Positions 26,767-35,117 of a DNA stretch of 64,000 nt are shown piece by piece. Each line of letters opens with the position of its first letter. The stretch's first letter is position 1. This DNA comes from ENR-C20 sp942493145. Lineage in GTDB: Bacteria; Bacillota; Clostridia; Acetivibrionales; DTU013. The stretch is taken from assembly GCA_942493145.1 (NCBI GenBank), contig OW818679.1:3410001-3474000 (forward strand). Direction: 5' to 3'. The position numbers and the translations under genes were made by a program. The notes below the pieces were generated by a model. The model searched no databases, had not been told where the DNA came from, and saw only the letters and a program-made list of their open reading frames with translations.

Positions 26767-28509
26767 CTATCTATCCTCACTACAGATTCCGTATGTGTCG
26801 TAAGCGGAATAAGAAGACGTTTTTACATCGTCTGAACTCTTATTCTCATTATTCGCTCTAGCCTTGGCTTTTTCCTTTTTATTCTTGCCATCGGCTTCAG
26901 TTTTGAATCCAGTTCTGAATACGAAGGTCAAATAGTGTGGTTTCTTTTCCCCGTTTTCTTCTACTTTGCCAAGTATGATTTGCTCAACTACACTTTCAAA
27001 AACCAGTCTGTCGAATTCCTTCAACGGTTCATTCTTTTCAAATACATCTCTGAAGGCTTTCATCCGTTTTCTCAGATCCGTAGTATCATTCATCGATAGC
27101 TGAAGCGCTAGTCTGTCTGCCTTTAGTTTTTCAAGCTTACTGGCAAGCTCAGTGTACTTTTCTTCGTAAGTCTGCTTATCAATGATTTCATCAACTCGCA
27201 GATCAACCAACTTGCTAACACGCTTTTCAGCAGCTTCGATTTCTTTGTCAACTTTCTTTAGTTCTCTGGATACATCCAATTGCCCAAGGGATTCTTCCAT
27301 TTCACTAAGGAATTCCTCGATGATATTCCGATTATTATTGCAAAGCATATTGAATGAATTCACAAACGCCTGCTCAATTTCCTTTTCATCGATAGCCTTG
27401 CAGTCCGGACAATACTTCTTTCCTTCCTTAATTGAGGTCATGCAAGTCCAGACATACTTCTCATGATCCGAACCGCTGTGCCAGGTCCGGCGGATGGCTG
27501 TGCCACCACAGAAGCCACATTTGATAATACTGCTGAATGCATATTTCTTACTATATTTATCTGTCCTGCCTTTGTTGTTATGCTTGCTGCTTCTAATTGC
27601 AAGCATCTTATGCGCTTCATTAAACAGATCTTCTGAGATTAACGGCTCATGATTGCCAGTGATATAGTACTGTTCTTCTTCTCCCATATTTTCAAGTCGT
27701 CTGTGCGTCAAGGCGTCAACTGTGAATGTCTTTCCAAGTAGTAGGTCTCCCTTGTACTTTTCATTCTTGATAATACCTCGCACTGTACTTTCGTGCCATT
27801 TGATATTGCCCTTTTTCGTCTTTGCCTGCATCCTGGAAAGCTCTTTGGCAATGACAAATGCACCCGTTCCCTCTGCATATCTTTGAAATATGTATCGAAC
27901 CGTTACCGCTTCTTCTTGATTAATGGTGATCGTCTTGTCAATGGGATTATAATCGTAGCCAAGACAGCCATTGTAACCGACCATCTCGCCCCGTTTCATC
28001 TTCATCTTGAGTCCCATTTTCACATTTGCAGAAATCGATTCACTTTCCTGCTGAGCCAGGGAACTCAAAATGACAAGTAGCATTTCACCATTCATTGTCA
28101 TGGTATTGATGTTTTCCTTTTCAAATAGAATCGCTACGTTGTTTTCCTTAAGCATCCTTACATATTTTAGCGTATCCAACGTATTTCGGGCAAACCGGGA
28201 AATCGACTTGGTGATGATCAGGTCAATCCTGCCAGCCACTGCATCGTTGATCATCCGCTGGAATTCGGTTCGCTTATCCGTTTGAGTACCACTGATGCCT
28301 TCATCGGCATAAATATCGATCAGTTCCCATTTCGGCTCTGCCTCTACCATAGATCGATAGTGCGTCATTTGAGAATTGTAACTTGTCAGCTGTTCTTCAG
28401 TATCTGTACTTACACGGCAATACGCTGCAACACGCATCCTTTCAAATGACTTTGCCGTGCTTCTATTTATTCTGTTCGGATTCGCTTTTATCACCGTAAT
28501 ATCTGCCAT
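26767..28509 (-). CDS. Large serine site-specific recombinase
   Basis: 580 residues. The resolvase domain begins RVAAYCRVSTDTEEQ with catalytic Ser34. DEGISGTQTDKRTEFQRMI, ITKSISRFARNTLD and the EKENINTM block are characteristic of transposon and ICE integrases of the TndX/TnpX/Int-type family. A recombinase domain (about 190-290), a zinc ribbon (CGFCGG, then CPDC) and a coiled coil (about 395-470) follow. It integrates and excises mobile elements without replication. It is the leftmost gene of the accessory region and probably mobilised it. AAGGTGG lies 7 nt before the ATG. The Lys/Asn/Ser-rich C-terminal tail is variable in the family. Confidence 0.95.
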   Translation of the reverse strand: MADITVIKANPNRINRSTAKSFERMRVAAYCRVSTDTEEQLTSYNSQMTHYRSMVEAEPKWELIDIYADEGISGTQTDKRTEFQRMINDAVAGRIDLIITKSISRFARNTLDTLKYVRMLKENNVAILFEKENINTMTMNGEMLLVILSSLAQQESESISANVKMGLKMKMKRGEMVGYNGCLGYDYNPIDKTITINQEEAVTVRYIFQRYAEGTGAFVIAKELSRMQAKTKKGNIKWHESTVRGIIKNEKYKGDLLLGKTFTVDALTHRRLENMGEEEQYYITGNHEPLISEDLFNEAHKMLAIRSSKHNNKGRTDKYSKKYAFSSIIKCGFCGGTAIRRTWHSGSDHEKYVWTCMTSIKEGKKYCPDCKAIDEKEIEQAFVNSFNMLCNNNRNIIEEFLSEMEESLGQLDVSRELKKVDKEIEAAEKRVSKLVDLRVDEIIDKQTYEEKYTELASKLEKLKADRLALQLSMNDTTDLRKRMKAFRDVFEKNEPLKEFDRLVFESVVEQIILGKVEENGEKKPHYLTFVFRTGFKTEADGKNKKEKAKARANNENKSSDDVKTSSYSAYDTYGICSEDR

Positions 28510-28579
28510 ACCCAGACCACCTTTTGTCTTCTTATTCGTTATTAATTATACTGCTGAATAAGAATACATTTCAACCATA

Positions 28580-28714
28580 TTAGTCACAGGGTATCCTGTG
28601 CCGTTTCATCAAATCAATTTTGATTGCACTGTATTCCTTATCAGTAATCAGTTTTTTTCCATAAAGCTGGTTCAGGAAAGCCAGCTTCATTGCAAATTTT
28701 ATCGTATCATCCAT
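28580..28714 (-). CDS. 44-residue SHOCT-like protein paired with the recombinase
   Basis: A short ORF of 44 residues: MDDTIKFAMKLAFLNQLYG, then KKLITDKEYSAIKIDLMKRH. The C-terminal half follows the SHOCT pattern (short helix, LITxxEYxxIKxxL). Small proteins of this type are commonly encoded just ahead of large serine recombinases in Firmicutes elements, which supports a real gene. It ends 70 bp before the recombinase start on the same strand. A G-rich stretch (GGGGG) upstream could serve as a weak ribosome-binding site. A recombination-directing or regulatory role is inference only. Confidence 0.7.
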   Translation of the reverse strand: MDDTIKFAMKLAFLNQLYGKKLITDKEYSAIKIDLMKRHRIPCD

Positions 28715-29160
28715 CAATAGACCCCCATAACTCCAAAACCGATATATGGAAAAAGTGAGGCCATGGATTCAAACCAAGTCCTCCAAGATTGCATGTCCGT
28801 TTACCGGCAAGATGTGATTTTTGAAAAATTGATATTTGAAAAAATAAGAATATCTCTGGCTGTCTGTGGTTGACAGGCATCATAAAATCCATCGGATATT
28901 TTGTTTGGTATACGATTAGAATTTTCTCCTCATTATTATGACGAGCCGGACCCTGGGACTTAACCTTGGCTGTCCGGAAGTATCATTGTATAATCCTGCA
29001 GGTTATGGCAGTTCATAAGAACCACTTATGATTAAGACCCGGCTTTTTATTCCGCTCCAGAGTGGATACCCCATCATGGCGAGCCTGTCAGGCTGCTTAC
29101 AATATGATTGTATGCAGGATTAACGTACCAGAGATATGTAATATGAAGTTCTCAAAGAAC
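28715..29160. other. Intergenic region without a supported gene, 446 bp
   Basis: Both strands were read; only short frames without ribosome-binding sites occur. A small AGCCTG-T-CAGGCT palindrome is present in the right half. The region lies between the recombinase module and the sigma-like gene and may hold recombination or promoter sites that I cannot define. Confidence 0.4.
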
Positions 29161-29200
29161 AAAAAAGCCCCTCACTTCTTTAAGTAAAAAAGTAAGGGGC
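29161..29200 (-). terminator. Rho-independent terminator of the sigma-like gene
   Basis: An 11-bp stem (29167-29177 with 29190-29200, one G-U pair in the minus-strand RNA) is followed on the minus strand by six T residues. It lies 12 bp past the stop of the sigma-like gene. Confidence 0.8.
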
Positions 29201-29211
29201 TGTCCCGAAAA

Positions 29212-29622
29212 TTATTCATATTCCTCGATATAGAAGTAAAGTTTCCTCAGGATGCGGTCCTTTTGTCTCTGAATAGTTGATTTTGATGCTGAAAGGCTAT
29301 TTGCGACCTGTCTTATGGTCCTGTCCTTATAAAATATCTCCATTATCAGACTTAGTTCGTCTTCCGTCAGCTTTAGCAGACTTTCATGCAGTTTTACTAT
29401 CATAATCCCGGTAATGACTTCATCTTCAAGAGTTTTCGGTGTTTCTACCATTATTGATTCAATAATGACGCCACTTTCGCATAATCCTTCGAAGGAGATT
29501 TCCCTTCTCAGCCTTTTTCTATATTCATAATCCTCATGCCATTTTTGTTTGTAATATGCGTTATAAATATCATCGCTTACCGCAATGCTGCCATCTTTGA
29601 TTTTTATAATATAATCTTGCAT
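29212..29622 (-). CDS. Element-associated sigma factor-like protein
   Basis: 136 residues from the ATG at 29622, 7 nt after GGAG; the frame extends 15 codons further without a ribosome-binding site. The C-terminal third is a sigma region 4-like HTH (LTEDELSLIMEIFYKDRTIR, then QVANSLSASKSTIQRQKDRI). The N-terminal half has a basic segment (EYRKRLRREISFEGLCESG). Short proteins of this kind are standard cargo of integrative conjugative elements in Firmicutes, where they are thought to regulate transfer genes. This fits its place between a serine recombinase and an XRE regulator. It lacks a recognisable region 2, so it may not act as a sigma factor on its own. Confidence 0.75.
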   Translation of the reverse strand: MQDYIIKIKDGSIAVSDDIYNAYYKQKWHEDYEYRKRLRREISFEGLCESGVIIESIMVETPKTLEDEVITGIMIVKLHESLLKLTEDELSLIMEIFYKDRTIRQVANSLSASKSTIQRQKDRILRKLYFYIEEYE

Positions 29623-30373
29623 CCTTATTCTCCTCTGTTTTGAAATTGATTTTTTCAAACAGAGCAACCTAAGGGTAACGGCTATAATACCAGAATCCCA
29701 CTCTCAAAGGATTCTCCTTCCCGAACCCACAGGATGTCATTACTGACCGCTGCGGGATCTGACTCCGGAAACCGGATTGGTAATATAGCGAATGAAAGTT
29801 GAGTACCGAAAAAAGGGCATAAAAAAAGCACCTTGGTTTAAACATTTTTCTTGTTTAAACTGCCGCGCTTAGTTTTATTCTGCTTTCCTTGTATGGCACC
29901 TCATCCGCTGTAATTGAATTTTAGCGGATTTCGGGCTTTTCAAGGAGTGTGAACTTTTATAACCTTTTAAGGAGAAAGGGGTGATGTTTTATCACCCCTT
30001 ACCACAAAAATATAATTTGCTTGTATTAACTCAAGAGACTGGTTTTCCACATCTTCAAGGCAGATCAAAAAATATTAATGAAGGTTCAAGACCTGCCACC
30101 CGCACTGCGTCCGCAACAAGACATTGACACAATTTAATTTTTCTCATCGAATGAACATTGGGGTGGGTGTAAATATAAGGCGTGTGCAAATGCCCTAAAA
30201 GTGCCGACTTTAAGGCTTTTTCGGCAAGTGTACCAAGTTACTTGCCGGTATGGTGCAGTAAACCGCTGCCTTGAATGTATAAAAAGGATCCTATCTCATG
30301 ATCTGCGGATATTCAAGATGTGGTTCGGAAAAATCGGTCCGAAATTGTAGCTAAGGCTGGGTTCGGTATTTAC
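29623..30373. other. Leader-like intergenic region with hairpins, 751 bp
   Basis: No long gene is present. It contains two 8-bp palindromes GTTTAAAC (29836-29843, 29853-29860), a perfect 10-bp hairpin at 29976-30000 overlapping the start of a 47-codon plus-strand frame, and two mutually exclusive pairings at 30202-30247. The right part has mixed composition and may be a remnant of deleted genes. Confidence 0.4.
29984..30127 (+). CDS. Possible 47-residue leader peptide
   Basis: A plus-strand frame of 47 codons starts at an ATG 9 nt after AAGGAG. The start codon is buried in the perfect stem AAGGGGTGAT/ATCACCCCTT (29976-29985 with 29991-30000). The peptide begins MFYHPLPQKYNLLVL and ends in a Ser/Arg/Thr/Ala-rich tail that does not look like a folded protein. 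The next gene downstream runs the other way, so if this is a leader, its gene has been lost. Low confidence that it is made. Confidence 0.25.
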   Translation: MFYHPLPQKYNLLVLTQETGFPHLQGRSKNINEGSRPATRTASATRH

Positions 30374-31021
30374 TTACTCTTCCTTTATTGTCAGGTCATC
30401 CAGAGTCGGAGTCAGATAGATTGCGTTCATCAGAAGCACAAAAGCCTCGTTCAGTTCAAAGCGCTGAAACCTTACTGATTCGTTCAAGTTAGTGATGAAG
30501 TCACGCGCACGTTCATTGTTTTCAAATTCGGGCTCCGGTAATTTGTTCGCAGCTTGGCTTGATACATAGAGGCTGTGTAGACAAGAGAAGAATTTCTTGA
30601 ACTCAGCCGCTGACAGAAACTCATTCAGAGCCTCTCTCATATCAAGGCTCATATAGAAATTTGCTCTTCTTTCCGGGAATGTAAGGTCTCTAATGTTTTT
30701 TATTGCCGTTGAATTTAGTCCCAAAAACGCAGAAGCCTTTTCCATACCAAAGGTTTCGTTATCAGTTTCTCCGGTAAGGTAACCTACATCTACGCCAAAG
30801 AAGTTAGCAAGTGTTAGCATATTTTCATAATCAGGAAACCCCTTAACACCTTTCTTTGCATCCCCAAGGTGCTGCCAACGACTAATTGTATTCTGGGTGT
30901 AATCTTTATCATGCTTTTTATTAATATCACAAGCTAGTAATTCCTGAGTATACCCGCTATCCTTAATGCACTTCTTTAACCGTTCGTTCCAGATCTTTTT
31001 TCTTTCATTTATATCGTACAT
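30374..31021 (-). CDS. XRE-family (Cro/C1-type) regulator
   Basis: 215 residues. Residues about 8-85 form the HTH: RLKKCIKDSGYTQELLACDI, TQNTISRWQHLG, then FPDYENMLTLANFFGVDVGYLTGE, the usual end of this domain. The remaining helical region (about 95-215) probably mediates dimerisation or ligand sensing. It is transcribed away from a small membrane-protein gene, which it may repress together with itself. Such regulators control excision and transfer in integrative elements. A GC-rich GAGGCGGTG lies 10 nt before the ATG. Confidence 0.85.
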   Translation of the reverse strand: MYDINERKKIWNERLKKCIKDSGYTQELLACDINKKHDKDYTQNTISRWQHLGDAKKGVKGFPDYENMLTLANFFGVDVGYLTGETDNETFGMEKASAFLGLNSTAIKNIRDLTFPERRANFYMSLDMREALNEFLSAAEFKKFFSCLHSLYVSSQAANKLPEPEFENNERARDFITNLNESVRFQRFELNEAFVLLMNAIYLTPTLDDLTIKEE

Positions 31022-31205
31022 GATATATTTTCACCGCCTCTTACCCATATAATACACCGTCTATATCTCTTGTACAATATAATTCTGCCGGCTATAATAA
31101 TCATATAATAAAAACCGCAGTTCCCCTTGCGTTATACTGATACACAAAATACAGAATAAACAGCAGAAGTCAATTCACGAACAACTATTACAGGAGGAAT
31201 TCGAT

Positions 31206-31520
31206 ATGACCGACAAAACTTTTATCATGCAGTCTGACACCGCCAGCATCAATATTGCTTTCATCGAAAATCGCATCACCGATGCTGTGGACGGTCTTGC
31301 ATCGACCTCGAAGGAGAAGTACGAACGTAATGCCACCCTCATCGAAAACGCAACCGACTTGACCACGCAGGAAAAGCTGAATGCCAATAACGAAAACTAT
31401 GACCGCCATAGGCAGGAAATATTTGAGGGCATTGTCTTTACCGTTCTTTCCCTTGCACTTATAGGTATCGCAGTCAAAAATCCTACCGCAATCAAGCGTG
31501 TTCTGCGACTTGCTTCATAA
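31206..31520 (+). CDS. Small membrane-anchored protein of unknown function
   Basis: 104 residues. A polar helical N-terminal region of about 75 residues, rich in Asn, Glu, Thr and Lys, is followed by one hydrophobic helix (IVFTVLSLALIGIAVK) and a basic tail (KRVLRLAS). It is therefore probably tail-anchored with the charged part in the cytoplasm. AGGAGG lies 8 nt before the ATG, a strong site. It is the only plus-strand gene in this stretch and is divergent from the XRE regulator. I recognise no family. A toxin- or holin-like role is conceivable because of its size, but there is no direct evidence. Confidence 0.65.
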   Translation: MTDKTFIMQSDTASINIAFIENRITDAVDGLASTSKEKYERNATLIENATDLTTQEKLNANNENYDRHRQEIFEGIVFTVLSLALIGIAVKNPTAIKRVLRLAS

Positions 31521-31610
31521 AACACTCCCTATATTGTGACGCCGGAATATAATTGCCCGGGTGGGGGTGCAGTTTTCGCCCGGCGTTGACAATATATTAA
31601 AGAGAACTCC

Positions 31611-32570
31611 TTACTGCCGTAGCCCGTTCTCCACCAATATATTTCTTAGTTTCGCCAGTATTTTCTCTACATTCTCGATCGTTATAATGTCGTCCCTGTT
31701 AAAAACATAAATATCCTGCATTTGATGGAATTCACCAATAAATTCGCTGTCTTTGGGCAATTTATCAAAATATGAAAAATCCTTTATGGCAACATTCTCA
31801 GGGACTCCACCGCTACGGATTTTTTCTTCATATCTTTTCAAAGAAACAATCTGTTCCATATACTCCTTGTCTTTTAACATCGTCTGGATTTTCGGGTTGT
31901 CGAACAGCACTGCAATATCATAAATATGCTTTGCGGTATCAAACAGCATTCTCCGGCTATAATAGAATTCCGAAGCAAAAATCTTATCAACAAAGATTCG
32001 TTCCAGCTTTATTGTCCTTATCCCAAATGGCCTTACATTGAAGGTATTGTTTAGAATCTCTTGTCTTTGGCTATCTGCGAGATCATATATTATTGGTGAT
32101 ATTTCAATCATTTCTGTAGGTTCACTTACAGTAAAAGAAGTTGCTTCAACCTTTACCCGTTCAAACCTCTGAAGGGCATCCTCATTATCTACCAAAACAA
32201 TGGAACCGTATTTAAAAACAGATGTAACACTTCCTTTTCTGTCTTCCCCTTCATCTTCGATCCTCTCAAGAGCAGCGTACCCCCTAGCAGCGTTCTTAAG
32301 CCTTTTGTCTGCCTGTGTCCTACTGGTACAATCATCTGTAGCAACAGTCAAATCAATATCTTCAGAAAACCTTCTTATGCTCTTCAGTGCTTTGTAAAGC
32401 GCGGTCCCCCCTTTGAAATATGCCTTCATTTCATCCTGCTTCATAGAAAGTTCATTAAGAATCAATGTTACATAGTAATCCTTTTCAAGGATATCCGCAC
32501 GAACACCGGTATTCTGTTCTATTTCCAGTAAAATAGCTTCAAATGAATCTTTGTCTCTGTGGAGATTCAT
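31611..32570 (-). CDS. AbiEii-like nucleotidyltransferase toxin
   Basis: 319 residues. The nucleotidyltransferase core is clear: YFKGGTALYKAL (about 51-62), then FSEDIDLTV with the metal-binding DxD (Asp71, Asp73). The C-terminal half is helical (FVDKIFASEFYYSRRMLFD, an AbiEii-type segment). In AbiE systems this enzyme halts growth, probably by modifying tRNA ends, and so aborts phage infection. Its start overlaps the partner gene by 4 bp (ATGA). A 50-bp copy of its 3' part recurs at 36134-36183. Confidence 0.88.
   Translation of the reverse strand: MNLHRDKDSFEAILLEIEQNTGVRADILEKDYYVTLILNELSMKQDEMKAYFKGGTALYKALKSIRRFSEDIDLTVATDDCTSRTQADKRLKNAARGYAALERIEDEGEDRKGSVTSVFKYGSIVLVDNEDALQRFERVKVEATSFTVSEPTEMIEISPIIYDLADSQRQEILNNTFNVRPFGIRTIKLERIFVDKIFASEFYYSRRMLFDTAKHIYDIAVLFDNPKIQTMLKDKEYMEQIVSLKRYEEKIRSGGVPENVAIKDFSYFDKLPKDSEFIGEFHQMQDIYVFNRDDIITIENVEKILAKLRNILVENGLRQ
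31667..31716 (-). repeat. 50-bp direct repeat, copy 1 (inside the AbiEii-like gene)
   Basis: It encodes DIYVFNRDDIITIENV, the C-terminal region of the AbiEii-like protein. A copy differing at only about three positions lies at 36134-36183 in the same orientation, 4.4 kb away. Confidence 0.85.
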
Positions 32571-33238
32571 GCTTCAATCCCTGCAGCCAATTCTGCAACC
32601 CGCAGGGTTACCTCCTTACCATAATGTTTTTGAGCCAATGCAATCAACTTCCTAAAGTCAAGGTTGTTCTGTTCAATGAAGTTTATAAGTCTTTTTTGGG
32701 CATCTGCCGCATCAATCGGTGTTTTATCCTTATTCTGCAAAATGTCCAGGAGTTGCAAATAAGGCCTGTTTTCATTATTTACCGCGATTACAGGGCTTCT
32801 AAAAACCACTTTGAGTTTGTCATCCATATTGTCCCCATACCTATTACACCGGTTTGTTGCATAAAATCGGTATTTGGGTATTTGTGTAGTCAACCCGAGT
32901 TTGTTTATTAAGGATGGACCAGTTTCATAGCCGAACTCATCCTTTCCTTTTTTTACATAGTTATCAATAACTACCTGCATGGGATTTAATAATGCAACAC
33001 CAAAGACAGTTACTTTTGGCTTATAATAAACTCCTTTTTGGTATCTCTTAAAGTCCATATGATCATTTCCATCCGCAAGCCTTTTAAAGTTTACATTTAC
33101 GACCTTCCGAGCCTGATCAGGCGTTGTGTTAAAATGCGTAACAATCTCCCTGGTAGCATCTTCAGTATAGATAGGCACTCCAGGTGCTATTTGCTGTATA
33201 TATTCAATTATGAATTTTCCATATCCTGCCTGACGCAT
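32567..33238 (-). CDS. AbiEi-like antitoxin (DUF6088 type)
   Basis: 223 residues. A winged-helix N-terminus (about 1-80) ends in FKRYQKGVYYKPKVTVFG, the usual transition to the effector part in AbiEi/DUF6088 proteins. LLDILQNKDKTPIDAADAQK and the C-terminal helices follow. Antitoxins of this type repress their own operon and counter the nucleotidyltransferase without needing tight complex formation (type IV). The order antitoxin then toxin with a 4-bp overlap is standard. GAAGGG lies 6 nt before the ATG. Confidence 0.82.
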   Translation of the reverse strand: MRQAGYGKFIIEYIQQIAPGVPIYTEDATREIVTHFNTTPDQARKVVNVNFKRLADGNDHMDFKRYQKGVYYKPKVTVFGVALLNPMQVVIDNYVKKGKDEFGYETGPSLINKLGLTTQIPKYRFYATNRCNRYGDNMDDKLKVVFRSPVIAVNNENRPYLQLLDILQNKDKTPIDAADAQKRLINFIEQNNLDFRKLIALAQKHYGKEVTLRVAELAAGIEA

Positions 33239-33342
33239 TGCGATCCCTTCTATGTTATTACAATTTCATATTTACATTTTATATTATGCCTTTATAATAA
33301 CATTTTAACCGTGTGTTTTCAAGTTTTATATAATTTCAATAC

Positions 33343-34992
33343 TCACCAGGAATATGATTTTTTCAACGACTTGCGCTCAGCACTTTCTTCATGGTCCCTC
33401 ACACCCAGATATTCATCTTTCCTGGCTATTGTCGGGTCAAACCAATCCGCCTTTTTCCTGACCCAATCAACCCATTGAATCATTTTGGGGTCATCCATAT
33501 CCAACCTTGGTACCAACGCATTTATATAAGCCCGGATTTTACACGCAACTGCATAATCTTCTGCCACGTTTGTTAAAGCTATGGTTTTTTCAATTTCCTC
33601 ATTGTACAAAACCCTTCGTTCTTCTCGTCTCTTTTTCTCTTCCGCCTCTTTTCGCAAAGCTTCTTCGCGGGCAATACGATCCTTACTGACCACCTCAGAT
33701 TCTTCATAAAGTTCGATTAACATCTCGCCGAGCCTGGATTCAACCTTTTCCTTCTCTGTATCTCTGAAATACCTGTGTTGCCTGACACACAAACGCAGTT
33801 TTCCATTAAAAACATAATCATGTTTTCTGATATTAGGTTTACTTGCCCAATAACTATTATGTTTCTTATCATCCTCATATTTGACCAAGGCTTGTGCTTC
33901 CTGCTTTGTAAGCACATGGTCGACTTCATCCTGCCCTTCTGCTATTTCCAGCCGCACAATCTCATTCCTGATTTTTAGCGAAAGGTCATCATTTACAGAT
34001 CCACCCAGAGCCTCAACCTGGCGGAATATAGAATCAAGTATCCGGTAAACACGCGGCAGTGTATCTTCTGAAATAACTCCGGCCAGAAAAGGGGGTTGGT
34101 TTGTGTAGTTTGCATAGCTTCGCTTTGCGCCTTCCGGTTTCCAGTCTTTTTTGTTCCATTCCTTCACAATTGAATTGTAGGCTGCTATTTTTTTGTGATA
34201 TCTTGCATTCCCGTCCGTAAGTTGAATTTGATCCGCGGCTTGTAAAACCTTTATCCTTTCTTCTTCAAGTAAGAAGGCTAGAGCCTGTTGGTTTTCGATC
34301 GGTACTTTGATACCTTCAAAAGACTTGGTTCCGGTTATTTCTGTGGCGCCTTTTGTCGGAGGGAGGGGTGGCCTTTTGATTTTTTCTCCAGAACGGATCC
34401 TAGCCCAGTACCCTCTTGGCGGGGCTGGAATATTTAGTGATTTACATATTTTATGTATTGCTACATCCGACACGCCATATTGAAGTGCGACTTCAATAAC
34501 GGGCTTTGACCATACCTCCTCGTACAACTTCTCCCGGTTATAAATATTGGTCTTTCCAGATACGGGCCTATATTCGATTTGAAATTCTTGATTATTATCA
34601 GTGGACGTATTTTCTGTTTGAGAATTAAAGCTATTCGTTGGTAATGATTTGTTTTCTTGAGATTTATCAATTTTAGCTGAGTTCTCATTGATATCTGTTT
34701 CATCATTTGTCTTATTTTCAGCAGAACGTCTTTTCCGCCTAACTCCATCATCTATCGGAAGAACAACTTCGCTTAAGTTGGATTCCGGTAATGATACCTG
34801 TTCCACAGTCTTACCATAACTGAGTTTCGTCCAGTAACCCGATGATGGTACCGGTATATCAGCTTCCTTACATATCCGAATGAGTTCTCCATATTTTACA
34901 TTATACTTTTTGGCAACCCCGGATGCTGAGATTTCCCATATCTCTTTGTACAAAAGTTCTCTGCCTACTTTTATAAATTGCTCTTCAGGCAT
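33343..34992 (-). CDS. Large protein with two copies of an HTH-type module, function unknown
   Basis: 549 residues. The same module occurs twice. Copy 1 (about 10-60) reads ELLYKEIWEISASGVAKKYN and ends SSGYWTKLSYGK. Copy 2 (about 155-210) reads EKLYEEVWSKPVIEVALQYG, continues VSDVAIHKICKSLNIPAPP and ends GYWARIRSGEK. Each looks like a DNA-binding HTH ending in a GYW turn. A polar linker (about 90-150, rich in Asn, Glu and Ser) joins them. A helical, Glu/Lys/Arg-rich coiled-coil region lies at about 430-500. No catalytic motif was recognised. GAGGGG lies 5 nt before the ATG. Proteins with this module are widespread in bacterial accessory regions, but I know of no assigned function. A sequence-specific DNA-binding role is inferred. 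Confidence 0.7.
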   Translation of the reverse strand: MPEEQFIKVGRELLYKEIWEISASGVAKKYNVKYGELIRICKEADIPVPSSGYWTKLSYGKTVEQVSLPESNLSEVVLPIDDGVRRKRRSAENKTNDETDINENSAKIDKSQENKSLPTNSFNSQTENTSTDNNQEFQIEYRPVSGKTNIYNREKLYEEVWSKPVIEVALQYGVSDVAIHKICKSLNIPAPPRGYWARIRSGEKIKRPPLPPTKGATEITGTKSFEGIKVPIENQQALAFLLEEERIKVLQAADQIQLTDGNARYHKKIAAYNSIVKEWNKKDWKPEGAKRSYANYTNQPPFLAGVISEDTLPRVYRILDSIFRQVEALGGSVNDDLSLKIRNEIVRLEIAEGQDEVDHVLTKQEAQALVKYEDDKKHNSYWASKPNIRKHDYVFNGKLRLCVRQHRYFRDTEKEKVESRLGEMLIELYEESEVVSKDRIAREEALRKEAEEKKRREERRVLYNEEIEKTIALTNVAEDYAVACKIRAYINALVPRLDMDDPKMIQWVDWVRKKADWFDPTIARKDEYLGVRDHEESAERKSLKKSYSW

Positions 34993-35065
34993 AATAACCC
35001 CTCTTTCTTATACTTCTTTACAGTAGTGCTTATCGGAATCAATTTCTGAAAATGGCTCTGATGTC

Positions 35066-35117
35066 AGCGAAAACGCATATTCGAATAGTCTCAAGTCTCT
35101 TGTCCTGCGTTTTCGCT
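35066..35117. repeat. Perfect 12-bp inverted repeat overlapping a gene end
   Basis: AGCGAAAACGCA (35066-35077) and TGCGTTTTCGCT (35106-35117) are exact complements 28 nt apart. The right arm lies in the last codons of the small HTH gene. No T-run follows on the minus strand, so it is not a classical terminator; a message-stabilising hairpin or a protein-binding palindrome is possible. Confidence 0.6.

Noticed and set aside
28707..28892. A 61-residue minus-strand frame upstream of the recombinase
   Set aside because: It has no ribosome-binding site and no similarity, and it overlaps the start of the better-supported 44-residue gene.
29836..29860. Two GTTTAAAC palindromes as an attachment or operator site
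   Set aside because: Such 8-bp palindromes arise readily in AT-rich DNA and nothing nearby supports a function; kept only as part of the intergenic description.
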